Part shown: in pieces, positions 26,701 through 36,098 of the stretch | How positions within the stretch are numbered: position 1 is the first letter of the stretch | Layout of the letters: every line of letters starts with the position of its first letter | Source of the DNA: Chryseobacterium jejuense | Lineage (GTDB): Bacteria; Bacteroidota; Bacteroidia; Flavobacteriales; Weeksellaceae | Direction of reading: 5' to 3' | NCBI RefSeq assembly: GCF_017877355.1 | Contig: NZ_JAGIPR010000001.1 | Coordinates: forward strand, 767,984-831,983 | Length of the DNA stretch: 64,000 bases | The notes under the pieces: model-generated | The model's input: only the letters and a program-made list of their open reading frames with translations | What the model was told of the DNA's origin: nothing | The model's database searches: none | Position numbers and translations under genes: made by a program

Positions 26701-27681
26701 ATGAAATATATAAGACAATCAGTAATGGTACTTGCTGCAACGGTATTTTTGGGGTCTGGTTTTAAAGCTAATGACTGTGTTGGAAAAGGAAATCCGGAAG
26801 ATAAAAATCGTATGGTAACAAAGAAGCATTGGCCTAATGGTGCACAGTTGGTAATTTCCGTATCCATGCAGTTTGAAACGGGAGGTCAGCCTGAAGGAGC
26901 GGAAAGTCCTTTCAGTAATACTCCACTTCCTAAAGGGCAGCCGGATCTTCCTGCAGAAAGTTGGTATCGCTACGGTGGAAATGAAGGAATTTACCGTATG
27001 CTGGATCTATGGAAAAAGTATGACATAAAAGTAACCTCTCATGTAGTGGGAACCGCTGCCGAGAAATATCCGGACATTGCAAAAGCCATTGCCAATGGTG
27101 GTCATGAGATCGCGGCTCATGGGATTTCTTGGGATAATCAATGGAATAAAAGTTATGATGAAGAATTACAGTTTGTAAAACAAGGTGTAGATGTAGTTGC
27201 GAAAATTACAGGCCAAAAAGCGGTGGGCTACAATTGCAACTGGCTGAGAAGGAGTCCGAATACCCTGAAAGTATTACAGGAGCTAGGTTTCCTTTATCAT
27301 ATTGATGATCTCAGCCACGATGAACCTTTCATTACCAAGGTAAAAGGAAACAACTTTGTGGTAATTCCTTACACGCTTCGTAATAATGATATTGTGAATA
27401 TTGAAGGGAAACACTGGAGTCCGGATCAGTTTCTTGCCCAGCTGAAGTTTGAATTTGACAGGCTTTATGAGGAAGGAGCAACCAAAAGAAGAATGATGAG
27501 CATTAGTTTTCATGACAGGATTGGCGGAACACCTGCGATGGTTCATGCCATGGAGGAGTTTATTAAATATACCAAAGGAAAGCAGGACGTGGTTTTTATG
27601 AGAAAAGATGATATTGCTAAAATGGTCATGAACGATCCTGATACTCCGGTTGATAACAGTGAAGCAAAATTCAATAATTAA
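26701..27681 (+). CDS. Secreted polysaccharide deacetylase family protein
   Basis: The start at ATG 26701 (MKYIRQSVMV) gives a 326-residue protein with a signal peptide (VLAATVFLGSGFKA); the open frame from 26611 has no such feature. The fold shows the NodB-type barrel: SVSMQFETGG, the segment SHVVGTAAEKYPDIAKAIANGGHEIAAHG with HxxxH-like metal ligands, and later ISFHDR. It resembles PuuE/HpPgdA-type deacetylases that act on peptidoglycan, chitin or amides. The exact substrate is unclear. DoxX follows 43 bases later in the same unit, and the AraC regulator is divergent. Confidence 0.8.
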   Translation: MKYIRQSVMVLAATVFLGSGFKANDCVGKGNPEDKNRMVTKKHWPNGAQLVISVSMQFETGGQPEGAESPFSNTPLPKGQPDLPAESWYRYGGNEGIYRMLDLWKKYDIKVTSHVVGTAAEKYPDIAKAIANGGHEIAAHGISWDNQWNKSYDEELQFVKQGVDVVAKITGQKAVGYNCNWLRRSPNTLKVLQELGFLYHIDDLSHDEPFITKVKGNNFVVIPYTLRNNDIVNIEGKHWSPDQFLAQLKFEFDRLYEEGATKRRMMSISFHDRIGGTPAMVHAMEEFIKYTKGKQDVVFMRKDDIAKMVMNDPDTPVDNSEAKFNN

Positions 27682-27724
27682 CAAACTGTTTTCAAATTAA
27701 AATAATAATTCAAAAAATACTTTT

Positions 27725-28111
27725 ATGAATAAGAATATAGCTTATTTTTTCCTTCGCTTATCGATGGGGATCAATTTCTTCGGACATGGACTGGTGAGAT
27801 TAGCCAAACTTAATGATTTTGCTGACGGGATGACGAAAAGCTTTGAAAAAAGCTGGCTTCCTCAATTGTTTGTGCAAATGTTCAGTACAACACTTCCCTT
27901 TTTAGAATTCATCATCGGGGTGCTGCTTATCATTGGCTTTAAGACAAGAATTGCGGCTATAGCAGGCGCTTCACTGATTATCCTGCTGTTATTTGGCAGC
28001 AGTACAGTTGAAAATTGGGAAGCAATGGGAATTCAAATGATCTATGCAGGACTGTTTTATCTCCTGATCTCAAGAATGGATGATAATCATCTTTCTCTGG
28101 ATAAAAGATAA
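27725..28111 (+). CDS. DoxX family membrane protein
   Basis: The 128-residue protein has four hydrophobic segments (about 5-20, 45-72, 74-90 and 98-116) and the DoxX signature FFGHGLVRLAK near the N-terminus. DoxX proteins are linked to quinone or thiol redox in some bacteria; the local role is unknown. It lies 43 bases behind the deacetylase gene and shares its terminator region with the convergent GNAT gene. Confidence 0.8.
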   Translation: MNKNIAYFFLRLSMGINFFGHGLVRLAKLNDFADGMTKSFEKSWLPQLFVQMFSTTLPFLEFIIGVLLIIGFKTRIAAIAGASLIILLLFGSSTVENWEAMGIQMIYAGLFYLLISRMDDNHLSLDKR

Positions 28112-28120
28112 TTAGTGATA

Positions 28121-28174
28121 AAAAGCAAAGCAGGTTTAGAGATGATCTCTACCTGCTTTATCTTCTTTGCTTTT
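28121..28174. terminator. Bidirectional terminator between DoxX and GNAT genes
   Basis: A stem AAAGCAGGT/ACCTGCTTT (28127-28135 and 28151-28159) with inner TAGAGAT/ATCTCTA pairing is flanked by AAAAGCAAAG and CTTTGCTTTT that could pair further. T-rich sequence lies on both sides. Confidence 0.75.
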
Positions 28175-28176
28175 GT

Positions 28177-28677
28177 CTATACTTTTTCTTTTGAATATAA
28201 AAAATAAGCCAATTCCCTTTCATCTCTTATCAGATTTTCCTCCCTTTTAAATCCGCTTTTGAGTAATACTTTCTGTGAGCCGATATTATCAAGGTCTGTC
28301 AGGGCAACAATTTCTTTTTCCTGATCGGCTGAAAGGCAGTAATTAACAAGTGCTTTACATATCTGGGTTCCGATTCCTTTTCCCCAATAGTTTTCTCCAA
28401 GCATATACCCTATTTCTGTCTGGTTAGTATTTTCACCGAAAACTCTGGCTAAACATACTCCCACAAAATCATTATTTTCAGCGTTAAATATTCCCCATCT
28501 GCTAAGCGGCCCTTCTTTATAATCTGATAATGCTTTTTCAAACATTTGCTTAAATTCTTCCGGAGATTTGTAAGGCAGATAGCGGGTAACATTTTCATTT
28601 GTAAAGAGGTCTAAAAATAAATGGAGTTCCTGAGGAGTAAATTCCCGTATGATGATGGTATCGTTTTTATAGTACAT
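28177..28677 (-). CDS. GNAT-family N-acetyltransferase (RimJ/RimL type)
   Basis: The 166-residue product begins at ATG 28675-28677 (MYYKNDTIII); the frame could extend three codons to a TTG. It contains IREFTPQELHLF, the core TEIGYMLGENYWGKGIGTQICKALVNY with the acetyl-CoA loop GKGIGT, and ENLIRDERELAYFLY. This pattern fits the RimJ/RimL ribosomal-protein or amino-group acetyltransferases. The substrate cannot be read from the sequence. Confidence 0.85.
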   Translation of the reverse strand: MYYKNDTIIIREFTPQELHLFLDLFTNENVTRYLPYKSPEEFKQMFEKALSDYKEGPLSRWGIFNAENNDFVGVCLARVFGENTNQTEIGYMLGENYWGKGIGTQICKALVNYCLSADQEKEIVALTDLDNIGSQKVLLKSGFKREENLIRDERELAYFLYSKEKV

Positions 28678-28761
28678 AAGGATCAATTGAGTTTGAAATG
28701 GATGAATAAAATTACAGAAATAAACTCATAATAGTTGATAAAACCGGACAATATTCGCTAT

Positions 28762-28794
28762 AAAATAAAAATGGACTTAAAAAATTAAGCCCAT
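28762..28794 (-). terminator. Terminator of the M43 protease gene
   Basis: ATGGACTTAA (28771-28780) pairs with TTAAGCCCAT (28785-28794, one G-U) around AAAA, and the minus strand continues into TTTTATTTTA. It lies 117 bases beyond the protease stop. Confidence 0.6.
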
Positions 28795-28910
28795 CTTGTA
28801 TTCAACAAGTGAATAACTAACATATCAATACTAAATTATTTTATTAATTGCATCTGTTTAAAAAGCTTTAAACCAGTCTGCAACCGCTTTGAAGTAGTAA
28901 TGTTTTGATC

Positions 28911-31055
28911 CTATTTTTTAATGAATTTTTGGGAAGATTTCCCTAAAGAAGTTTCAATATCAATTAAATAAGTTCCGCTTAGGAAGTGTTTAACATCAAC
29001 CTTATCACCAATAACTTTAGCATTCATTTTTCTTCCAGACATGTCGTAAACAGAAATTGATTTAATTTTCCCTTTTGTTTTAATATTCAATGCATCAGAA
29101 ACTGGATTTGGATAGATGGATGTTTCTGAGTTTGTTGTATCAACGTCTGAAGTGGATAATAATAATGCACAAGGCGTTGTAATACTGCCATATGGTTGTG
29201 TATTGTATGCAAACTCAGTTACAGAATAACCTGAACCATTGGCCCCAACAATCAGTTTGAAATAGCCGTTGATATTGTAGCCTTCGAATTGGTTTCTAAA
29301 ACCAACATAAGCTGTTTGGCCAGACCAGTTAGTGTATGTAGGGGTGTACACGTCAAGTTGTCCGGGAGTACCAGTTGGATAACCTATATTATTTGCATTA
29401 CTTATAGTGGTACAAGACGGAATTAAACTAATATTTCTTGTCCCTACCCCACATACTAATCCTTTCCAATAGGTTTCCAATTTTAATTGATTTGCTCCAT
29501 AGTACCAAGCGCCATACCCTGCATCATCACTAAGCTCCGGGTTAATGATAAAATATTTCCAAGGTGCTCCGGAGTTGGTTGTTACTGTTGTTGGTGTTGG
29601 ATTGGCATAACTTTCCAGAGGAGTTCCTGTAACTATTTTATAGGGATCTTTGTAAGAAAAAGTTAATGCCAAAGATGTAGTTGATCCTAATGAAGTTACG
29701 CCTCCTGTTATAGCCGGATCTAGGAACGTAATTGATGAATTCAGGACCTGACTTTTAGGATGACTGGTTGCCGCACCATTTATGGTAAGTGTAGCAGTAG
29801 TAGGGCTTGTAACTGCTATAGTTGCTGTTTGTCCTGCTGGTAATGAAGAAGTGAAATGTGTTCCTGCAATAAGAGTTGTTCCATTCGATACGGCAAATGT
29901 TGCTCCGTTTAGGGTAATGGTTGATGTAGGAGCAGATGCTACTGTTCCATCTAATGACACAGCTCCATTATTGTTTAAGTTCTCTGTAAAGGTACTGTTG
30001 CTAAGAGTTAATTTAGGTGGAGTATTGGCAACTCCGGTTGCAGCTAAGTTGGCAGGCTGCCATAAATTTATTCTTGACGGGTGATTTAATGCGGCTAACA
30101 TTCTGTTAACTTGTCCATTGGTAAACATTTTATAACAACCAGCGGAACCGTTGTATCCCATATAGTTTTCAACGTTCACTTTTTGTCCAAGACAATTGTT
30201 TCCAGTTGTACATCCTAATCCGGAAGAAGTATTTTCTACAGGAGTGTCAGCAACTCCATCACCATCATTAGTTGGGTTTGCAGTTGAACATGGAATATTA
30301 AACGTGTGTTGAAGATTTAACCAATGCCCAAATTCGTGGGTAAATGTATCAGAAAACTCGTTTGAAGCCACTGTTCCTGCAGCATTAAATATATAACGTC
30401 CATTATAAACAACTCTGGCTGTATTTACTGAAGTCATGTATGAATCCGGATACCAGGCAACTCCCGATTGATATAAATCTTTATTAGCATATAGATCATT
30501 TTGTATATACACATTCATATACTTTGTATTATCCCATGCATCTGCGCCAATTTGTGCATCATATCCGCCTCCATTGCCATATCCACCTTTGAAAGGATGA
30601 AATACCACTCCGCTTGTTGCTTTTCCGGTTGGATCAATTTTAGCTAAGCGGAATTCAATACTTAATGTGTTCCTAATAGGCTGGAAGTAAGAATCTATAG
30701 TGTTTGAATCGGTATTAGTTCCATTGAAATTTAAGTTGATTTGTTGCAGCAAGTCAACTACTTTTTGGTAATTTACTTTTACATTACTCTGAGATTCTCC
30801 ATACACATGAAAAACCACAGGTATGATATAGGTGGGAGCGTTGACCTTTTTATTCAATGGAGTTTTGTTTGATTCCATTTTTTTTACAAAACCTTTGGTG
30901 AATTTTTCAAAATTTTCATATTCAGCCTTAGATTCAGGGTGCAGTTCAAAATGTTTCTTCATCATTTCATCTGCTTTACACTCATGAGGTCTATGTTCTT
31001 GAGCAAAACCTATTATTGGAAATAGGGACATAAATAATAATGATTTAATTTTCAT
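28911..31055 (-). CDS. Secreted M43 metalloprotease (cytophagalysin-like) with T9SS tail
   Basis: The 714-residue protease has a signal peptide (IIGFAQ), an N-terminal prodomain, and the zinc motif HEFGHWLNLQH (240-250; ligands H240, H244, H250, catalytic E241), as in pappalysin/cytophagalysin M43 enzymes. A Met-turn-like YMGY follows near 298. An extended beta-rich region (about 330-600) precedes the C-terminal sorting domain with IYPNPVSDALNI and the final KFIKK, the standard type A tail for secretion by the T9SS. Such enzymes digest proteins, some of them gelatin. It lies next to the hydroxyproline genes. Confidence 0.9.
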   Translation of the reverse strand: MKIKSLLFMSLFPIIGFAQEHRPHECKADEMMKKHFELHPESKAEYENFEKFTKGFVKKMESNKTPLNKKVNAPTYIIPVVFHVYGESQSNVKVNYQKVVDLLQQINLNFNGTNTDSNTIDSYFQPIRNTLSIEFRLAKIDPTGKATSGVVFHPFKGGYGNGGGYDAQIGADAWDNTKYMNVYIQNDLYANKDLYQSGVAWYPDSYMTSVNTARVVYNGRYIFNAAGTVASNEFSDTFTHEFGHWLNLQHTFNIPCSTANPTNDGDGVADTPVENTSSGLGCTTGNNCLGQKVNVENYMGYNGSAGCYKMFTNGQVNRMLAALNHPSRINLWQPANLAATGVANTPPKLTLSNSTFTENLNNNGAVSLDGTVASAPTSTITLNGATFAVSNGTTLIAGTHFTSSLPAGQTATIAVTSPTTATLTINGAATSHPKSQVLNSSITFLDPAITGGVTSLGSTTSLALTFSYKDPYKIVTGTPLESYANPTPTTVTTNSGAPWKYFIINPELSDDAGYGAWYYGANQLKLETYWKGLVCGVGTRNISLIPSCTTISNANNIGYPTGTPGQLDVYTPTYTNWSGQTAYVGFRNQFEGYNINGYFKLIVGANGSGYSVTEFAYNTQPYGSITTPCALLLSTSDVDTTNSETSIYPNPVSDALNIKTKGKIKSISVYDMSGRKMNAKVIGDKVDVKHFLSGTYLIDIETSLGKSSQKFIKK

Positions 31056-31144
31056 GATTTTTTGGATTTGTGTGTTAATAAATTATTTTAATAATCAAAT
31101 TGTTTTGGGCTTAATCAACCTATTTAATTGGATCTAGAATGATT

Positions 31145-31275
31145 TTAACTTGTCTGTAAATTTTGATAGTCAATATCTCCCATGCTTTTGCCTACAACTT
31201 TGCCATCCTTTATCATAAAGTTCTGTGTGATAATGCTTATCCCATGATTGCTAATTTTCTGGAAACTCTTTCTTT
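31145..31275 (-). pseudogene. C-terminal remnant of an unidentified protein (thioredoxin-fold-like)
   Basis: On the minus strand an open frame of about 43 codons ends at TAA 31145-31147 and reads ...FMIKDGKVVGKSMG..., a phrase typical of the final strand and helix of thioredoxin-fold or AhpC-like proteins. There is no start codon in a suitable place and no upstream domain. It could be a chance frame in AT-rich DNA, so confidence is low. Confidence 0.3.
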
Positions 31276-31328
31276 TAAAAAAAATAAACAGGTTCAAATA
31301 ATAATTTTGTGTGTTATGTGATGTTTTT

Positions 31329-32594
31329 TTAACTAAATCTTTCAGGGTTGAATATCTTTATCTCAACCGTTGGCTTTTGGTCATTGGCCAGCTCAGAAAC
31401 TGTTTTTCCGAAAATAGGTCCGAGACTTAAGCCCATCATTCCACCGCCACCTGCAATAATCAGGTTTTTTAGTTTGGAAGACTGGCCCACGTAAGGAAGT
31501 CCATCTGGAGCGCAGGGTCTGTAGCCGAACCATATTTCCGATTCTTTGGGTAATTTAACCTGAAAATCAGGCATATATTTAGGAATAGAATTTACGATTC
31601 CCTCTACTCTTTTCATATTCACTTTATCATGGTGAGAAGCCAGTTCCATGGTTCCTCCAAAACGGATCTGTCCGTTCATGGGAGTTACGGCCACTCTTGC
31701 TTCCAGTAATAATGCTGCATGTTCCAGTGTATGGACTGGATTTTCAGGGGTATGCATGAAAGAATAGCCTTTTCCGGGCATCAGTTGAATTTTAATGCCT
31801 GCTTTTTGAGCCAATTCAGGCAAAAATGAACCTCCGGTCATGATGAAACGATCAGCCGAAAACTTTTTGCCATTGGCAATTACCGCTTTAATGGTATTTC
31901 CGGTAATTTCATAGCCTGTTACTTTATGCTGAGTATGGAAAATAACTCCACTATTTTTAAGGTAAGAGATCATTTGTTTCATCAGCTTTACCGGATTCAT
32001 GTGGCCGTCGCATTTGTAATTAATACCTCCTATGACATCCAGTTGAACGTTTGGTTCCAGCGTCTGAATTTCTTTTTTGTCAAGGATATCAACAGGAAGT
32101 CCCAAACTGATGGCTTTATAGGCCAATTCTATTTCTTCTTCGGCTACTTTTTCTGTTTTATAGAGCATCAGAATTCCGTTTTGATTCAATTCAAAATCAA
32201 ATTCAGGATTTTGGGCAATTTCATTATAAAGACTGCTGCTTGCCAGATTGAGATCCCTGATGGCTGCTGCTGAACGGTCTACATGATTCTGATTGGAATG
32301 TTTCAGAAATTTCAGTCCCCAGGATAATAACTGGGTACTGAGTGAGGGTTTCACATAAAACGGACTTTTACTGTCAAACATCCACCGAATACCCTGCGCA
32401 ACAACTCCAGGTGCGGCTAATGGGGTAAAATGACTGGGTACAATCATTCCTGCATTGCCATAAGAGCAATTGTTGGTAAGATCATTTTGTTCCAGAATTT
32501 CTACCTGCCAGCCCTTCTGCAAAAGATAATATGCTGAACTTAACCCTGCGATTCCTGCACCTATAATAAGTGCTTTGCCTTTATTTTGTGTCAT
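31329..32594 (-). CDS. FAD-dependent D-hydroxyproline dehydrogenase (DadA-like)
   Basis: The 421-residue flavoprotein has an N-terminal dinucleotide fold (ALIIGAGIAGLSSAYYL, 8-24), a middle substrate domain, and a C-terminal GGGGMMGLSLGPIFGKTV FAD motif. It matches the DadA/SoxB-type amino-acid dehydrogenases. In its context after the hydroxyproline epimerase, its likely substrate is cis-4-hydroxy-D-proline, oxidised to 1-pyrroline-4-hydroxy-2-carboxylate, the second step of the pathway. It lies 16 bases behind the epimerase gene and is last in the operon. Confidence 0.88.
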   Translation of the reverse strand: MTQNKGKALIIGAGIAGLSSAYYLLQKGWQVEILEQNDLTNNCSYGNAGMIVPSHFTPLAAPGVVAQGIRWMFDSKSPFYVKPSLSTQLLSWGLKFLKHSNQNHVDRSAAAIRDLNLASSSLYNEIAQNPEFDFELNQNGILMLYKTEKVAEEEIELAYKAISLGLPVDILDKKEIQTLEPNVQLDVIGGINYKCDGHMNPVKLMKQMISYLKNSGVIFHTQHKVTGYEITGNTIKAVIANGKKFSADRFIMTGGSFLPELAQKAGIKIQLMPGKGYSFMHTPENPVHTLEHAALLLEARVAVTPMNGQIRFGGTMELASHHDKVNMKRVEGIVNSIPKYMPDFQVKLPKESEIWFGYRPCAPDGLPYVGQSSKLKNLIIAGGGGMMGLSLGPIFGKTVSELANDQKPTVEIKIFNPERFS

Positions 32595-32610
32595 AAATTC
32601 GTTACAAACT

Positions 32611-33609
32611 TTACATTACCTGAAATCCCTGCCAATAGGGATCTTCATCATCAATAATAATCTGGTTATAGCCGGTAATTCTTGCCCAGCCTTCTACTGA
32701 CGGGACAATAGCCGGTTTGCCATCAACAGTAGCGGTTCCTTCAATTCTTCCGATAAATTGTGATCCGATATAGCTTTCGTGGATAAACTCTTCGCCTTCC
32801 TTTAGCTTACCCTTTGCATACCATTGAGCCATTCTTGCTGAAGTTCCGGTTCCACAAGGAGAACGGTCTAAAGCATTTTCACCTACCAGTACTGCGTTTC
32901 GTCCGCTGGCTTTGGGATCAGTAGGATTTCCCGTCCATTGAATATGGCTTAATCCGGAGATGTGCTCATTTTCAGGATGGATGAACTCATATTTTTCATT
33001 GAGCAGCCTTCTGATGATTTTTCCATAGTGAATAAGCTGGCTTGCTGTAAAATCAGAAATATCTCTAAAATTTTCCTGAGGATCAATGATGGCGTAAAAG
33101 TTTCCTCCATAGGCCACATCGGCCTTTATCAATCCAAGATCAGGGCATTCAACTTGAAGGTCTGCGGCGTAAAGAAAAGATTTCACGTTGGTCAGTTTTA
33201 CCGATTTTACTTTTTTCCCTTCCTGCATATAATCTATGAGAATAAGCCCGGCAGGGGTTTCAAGACGTAGTTTTCCGGGAATTTTAGGAACCACCAACCC
33301 TTCTTCTATGGCAATGGTAACCGTTCCGATAGTTCCGTGCCCACACATGGGAAGGCAGCCGCTGGTTTCAATGTATAAGACTCCGATATCATTTTCATCA
33401 TCAACAGGTGGATAAAGAATGCTTCCGCTCATCATATCATGGCCGCGGGGTTCAAACATTAAACCTTTTCGGATCCAGTCATATTCTTTCATGAAGTGAA
33501 GCCTGCGCTCCATCATGGAATTTCCTTTTAAAATAGGGCCACCTCCTGCAACAAGACGTACAGGACAGCCACAGGTATGAGAGTCTACGCAAAAAAATGT
33601 TCTGTTCAT
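32611..33609 (-). CDS. 4-hydroxyproline 2-epimerase
   Basis: The 332-residue protein belongs to the proline racemase family. It has the first catalytic cysteine C89 in PMCGHGTIG and the second C252 in RSPCGTGTSARM, the Cys/Cys pair of hydroxyproline epimerases, not the Cys/Thr pair of 3-hydroxyproline dehydratases. The N-terminal VDSHTCGCPVRLV (8-20) is typical. It interconverts trans-4-hydroxy-L-proline and cis-4-hydroxy-D-proline, feeding the dehydrogenase downstream. The start overlaps the aldehyde dehydrogenase stop as ATGA, a coupling signal. Confidence 0.92.
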   Translation of the reverse strand: MNRTFFCVDSHTCGCPVRLVAGGGPILKGNSMMERRLHFMKEYDWIRKGLMFEPRGHDMMSGSILYPPVDDENDIGVLYIETSGCLPMCGHGTIGTVTIAIEEGLVVPKIPGKLRLETPAGLILIDYMQEGKKVKSVKLTNVKSFLYAADLQVECPDLGLIKADVAYGGNFYAIIDPQENFRDISDFTASQLIHYGKIIRRLLNEKYEFIHPENEHISGLSHIQWTGNPTDPKASGRNAVLVGENALDRSPCGTGTSARMAQWYAKGKLKEGEEFIHESYIGSQFIGRIEGTATVDGKPAIVPSVEGWARITGYNQIIIDDEDPYWQGFQVM

Positions 33610-35090
33610 ACGGTTTCTAATTTTAATGATCCTGACTTCACTTCTCCATCTACAATTCTGCTGATCTGCAATGGATTTTCATTCTTCAGTTCTTCCGGTA
33701 AGAATTCATCCGGCCAGTTCTGAAAAGAAATGGGGCGAACAAACCGCTTAACGGCATCCGGTCCTACAGAAGTAAACCGTGCATCTGTAGTAGATGGAAA
33801 CGGCCCTCCATGCTGCATGGCATAAACAACTTCTACTCCGGTAGGCATTCCGTTGAATAGTAATCTTCCGCATTTATCTTTCAAAAGATTAATAAGTTCA
33901 GTATTCTTGTGTACATCATCTGGAGTTGCTGCAACAGTAATGGTTAGCTGCCCTTTTAAATTTTGAGCAATTTGTATAAGCTCTTCCTGATTTTCACAAG
34001 TAACAACGATGCCAAAAGGTCCGAAAACTTCTTCGCTCAAAACAGAATTATTGAGGAAATTTTGAACATTGGTTTTTATAATGGCTGCACTTCCTTTTCC
34101 TTCTTCTTTTGCTGTTGAGGCGATTACTTCAATATCAGGCTGTGTTATTGCAGTTGTTTTATGCATCTCAAAGCTTTCATATATCCCATTGTGAAGCATG
34201 TGAGCGGGTGTTACCTCCTGAATTTCATTTTTTAATGCTGCGATAAAACGATCCAGAGATTCTCCTTTCACAGCAATAAACACTCCCGGATTGGTACAGA
34301 ACTGTCCTACTCCTAATGTTAATGAGCTAATATATTCTTTAGCTAAAGCTTCTGCTTTATTTTCAATCAAGTTTTCAAGTGCAAATACCGGATTAATGCT
34401 TCCCATTTCTGCAAATACCGGAATAGGATTTTCGCGACGGCTGGCAATATCAAATAAAGCTTTTCCGCCACTGAATGAACCGGTAAAAGCTACTGCCTGA
34501 ATATCCTGATGTTGGGTTAAATAAGCCCCGATCTCATAGGATATTCCGGTAATATGGTTGAAAATTCCTTCAGGCCATCCGAATTCTTTTATCGTATTTG
34601 TGATAGCATCAGCCATCATTTGAGAGGTCTGAGGATGAGCCGGATGTGCCTTTATAATAACAGGACAGCCCGCTCCTATCGCACTTGCAGTATCACCTCC
34701 CGCCGTAGAAAAAGCAAACGGAAAATTACTGGCTCCGAAAACAACCACAGGTCCTAACCCTATATTGTACTTTCTGATATCTGCTTTCTGTTTCTCGGGC
34801 TGAGCAAGATCAATCCTTGGCTCGGTATATATTCCAGAGGCTACCGCTTTTGCATAGTTTCTCCATTGTCCTACTGTTCTGGCTTTTTCACCTGTAAGTC
34901 TTGCCAGAGGTAATGAAGTCTCAGCATGAGCGGTGGTTAAAAGTTCTTCTCCTAAAGCTTCAATCTGATCGGCAACAGCATTCATCAATGCAGCTCTTTC
35001 TTTTATAGTTGTATTCTTCAGGAATTGGTACGCTTCGGAAGCCATCTGAATTCTTAACTCAATATTTTCTTTTGATGTTTCTTCAATCAT
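33606..35090 (-). CDS. 2,5-dioxovalerate (alpha-ketoglutarate semialdehyde) dehydrogenase
   Basis: The 494-residue aldehyde dehydrogenase has the NAD(P) site FGASNFPFAFSTAGGDTASA and catalytic residues in EMGSINP (general base Glu) and GQFCTNPG (nucleophile Cys). This variant of the consensus is typical for KGSA dehydrogenases. In the pathway it oxidises alpha-ketoglutarate semialdehyde to alpha-ketoglutarate, the final step of hydroxyproline breakdown. It follows the deaminase gene by 14 bases and overlaps the epimerase start by 4 bases. Confidence 0.9.
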   Translation of the reverse strand: MIEETSKENIELRIQMASEAYQFLKNTTIKERAALMNAVADQIEALGEELLTTAHAETSLPLARLTGEKARTVGQWRNYAKAVASGIYTEPRIDLAQPEKQKADIRKYNIGLGPVVVFGASNFPFAFSTAGGDTASAIGAGCPVIIKAHPAHPQTSQMMADAITNTIKEFGWPEGIFNHITGISYEIGAYLTQHQDIQAVAFTGSFSGGKALFDIASRRENPIPVFAEMGSINPVFALENLIENKAEALAKEYISSLTLGVGQFCTNPGVFIAVKGESLDRFIAALKNEIQEVTPAHMLHNGIYESFEMHKTTAITQPDIEVIASTAKEEGKGSAAIIKTNVQNFLNNSVLSEEVFGPFGIVVTCENQEELIQIAQNLKGQLTITVAATPDDVHKNTELINLLKDKCGRLLFNGMPTGVEVVYAMQHGGPFPSTTDARFTSVGPDAVKRFVRPISFQNWPDEFLPEELKNENPLQISRIVDGEVKSGSLKLETV

Positions 35091-35104
35091 AGCTTTTGTT
35101 TTGG

Positions 35105-36010
35105 TTAATCTAATGTTGGGCGATTGGCTCTGCCTTCTTTAATAATCTTATTGACTCTTTCAGCTTCTTCACCCTGAAGTTCAAGACGTGGTGCTCTTAC
35201 ATACGGATTGCTGATTCCTTCTGCTGTAGCTGCCAGTTTAATATATTGGATAAGCTTAGGATGAATATCAAGTTCCAATAATGGCATAAACCATCGGTAA
35301 ATGGCTACCGCCTTATCATATTGACCTGTTTTAGCATAGTTGTACATGGCCATGGTCTCATTCGGAAAGGCATCTACAAGTCCTGCTACCAGTCCATCGG
35401 CACCCAGTAGTAAGGTTTCAAGGCAAATCGTATCTACTCCACCAAGAATTTTGATTCTTTTCCCAAAACGGTTAACCATTCTGGTTACATTCGCCAGGTC
35501 TCTTGTAGATTCTTTAACAGCCTGAATGGTTGGATATTCTATAAGCTCATCAAACATCTCCAACGTTACATAAATTCCATAATCTACCGGGTTATTATAG
35601 ATAAGAATAGGAAGATCTGTAGCAGAGGCAACCGCTTTAAAATATTCTACCACTTCGCGGCTATCGGCTTTGTAACGCATTGGGGGAAGCAACATTAATC
35701 CGTCAGCTCCCAATTCTTTTGCTTTTTGAGCAAAACTGACTGCATTTTTGGTTGTATTTTCAGAAAGGTTAAGGATAACGGGAATTCTGCCCTCTGTAAT
35801 CTTTTTGGCATATTGAAGAAGTTCAAATTTTTCTTCAGTTTCCAACGCACTGGCTTCTCCTAATGTTCCGGCAAGGATAATTCCATGAACTCCGGCTTTA
35901 ATCTGGGCTTCTGTATTGACTGCAAACATTTCAAAATCAATCTTTCCCTCTTTTGTAAAAGGAGTTAATACAGCAGGATAAATACCTTCCCAGTTTAGTT
36001 TTGTACTCAT
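35105..36010 (-). CDS. 1-pyrroline-4-hydroxy-2-carboxylate deaminase (DHDPS family)
   Basis: The 301-residue lyase has the DapA/NAL barrel with Schiff-base lysine K166 in QAVKEST, Tyr138 in LIYNNP and the pocket AGTLGEASAL (47-56). In this operon it should convert 1-pyrroline-4-hydroxy-2-carboxylate to alpha-ketoglutarate semialdehyde with loss of ammonia, the third step of hydroxyproline use. It is the first gene of the operon, following the AraC regulator by 88 bases. Its own family alone would also allow other DHDPS-like roles. Confidence 0.88.
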   Translation of the reverse strand: MSTKLNWEGIYPAVLTPFTKEGKIDFEMFAVNTEAQIKAGVHGIILAGTLGEASALETEEKFELLQYAKKITEGRIPVILNLSENTTKNAVSFAQKAKELGADGLMLLPPMRYKADSREVVEYFKAVASATDLPILIYNNPVDYGIYVTLEMFDELIEYPTIQAVKESTRDLANVTRMVNRFGKRIKILGGVDTICLETLLLGADGLVAGLVDAFPNETMAMYNYAKTGQYDKAVAIYRWFMPLLELDIHPKLIQYIKLAATAEGISNPYVRAPRLELQGEEAERVNKIIKEGRANRPTLD

Positions 36011-36027
36011 ATCAAATAATATTTATT

Positions 36028-36035
36028 CAAAACTA
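36028..36035 (-). promoter_or_regulatory. Candidate -7 box of the hydroxyproline operon, with nearby dyad
   Basis: TAGTTTTG on the minus strand fits TAnnTTTG and lies 18 bases before the deaminase ATG. Upstream, ACGGT (36049-36053) and ACCGT (36080-36084) form a small dyad within T/A-rich flanks that could be the target of the AraC regulator. No clear -33 element was seen. Confidence 0.4.
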
Positions 36036-36098
36036 AGTGAATTTTAAAACGGTAAATGTTAATATTTTAATGTATTCTAACCGTATTTTAACATGTAG

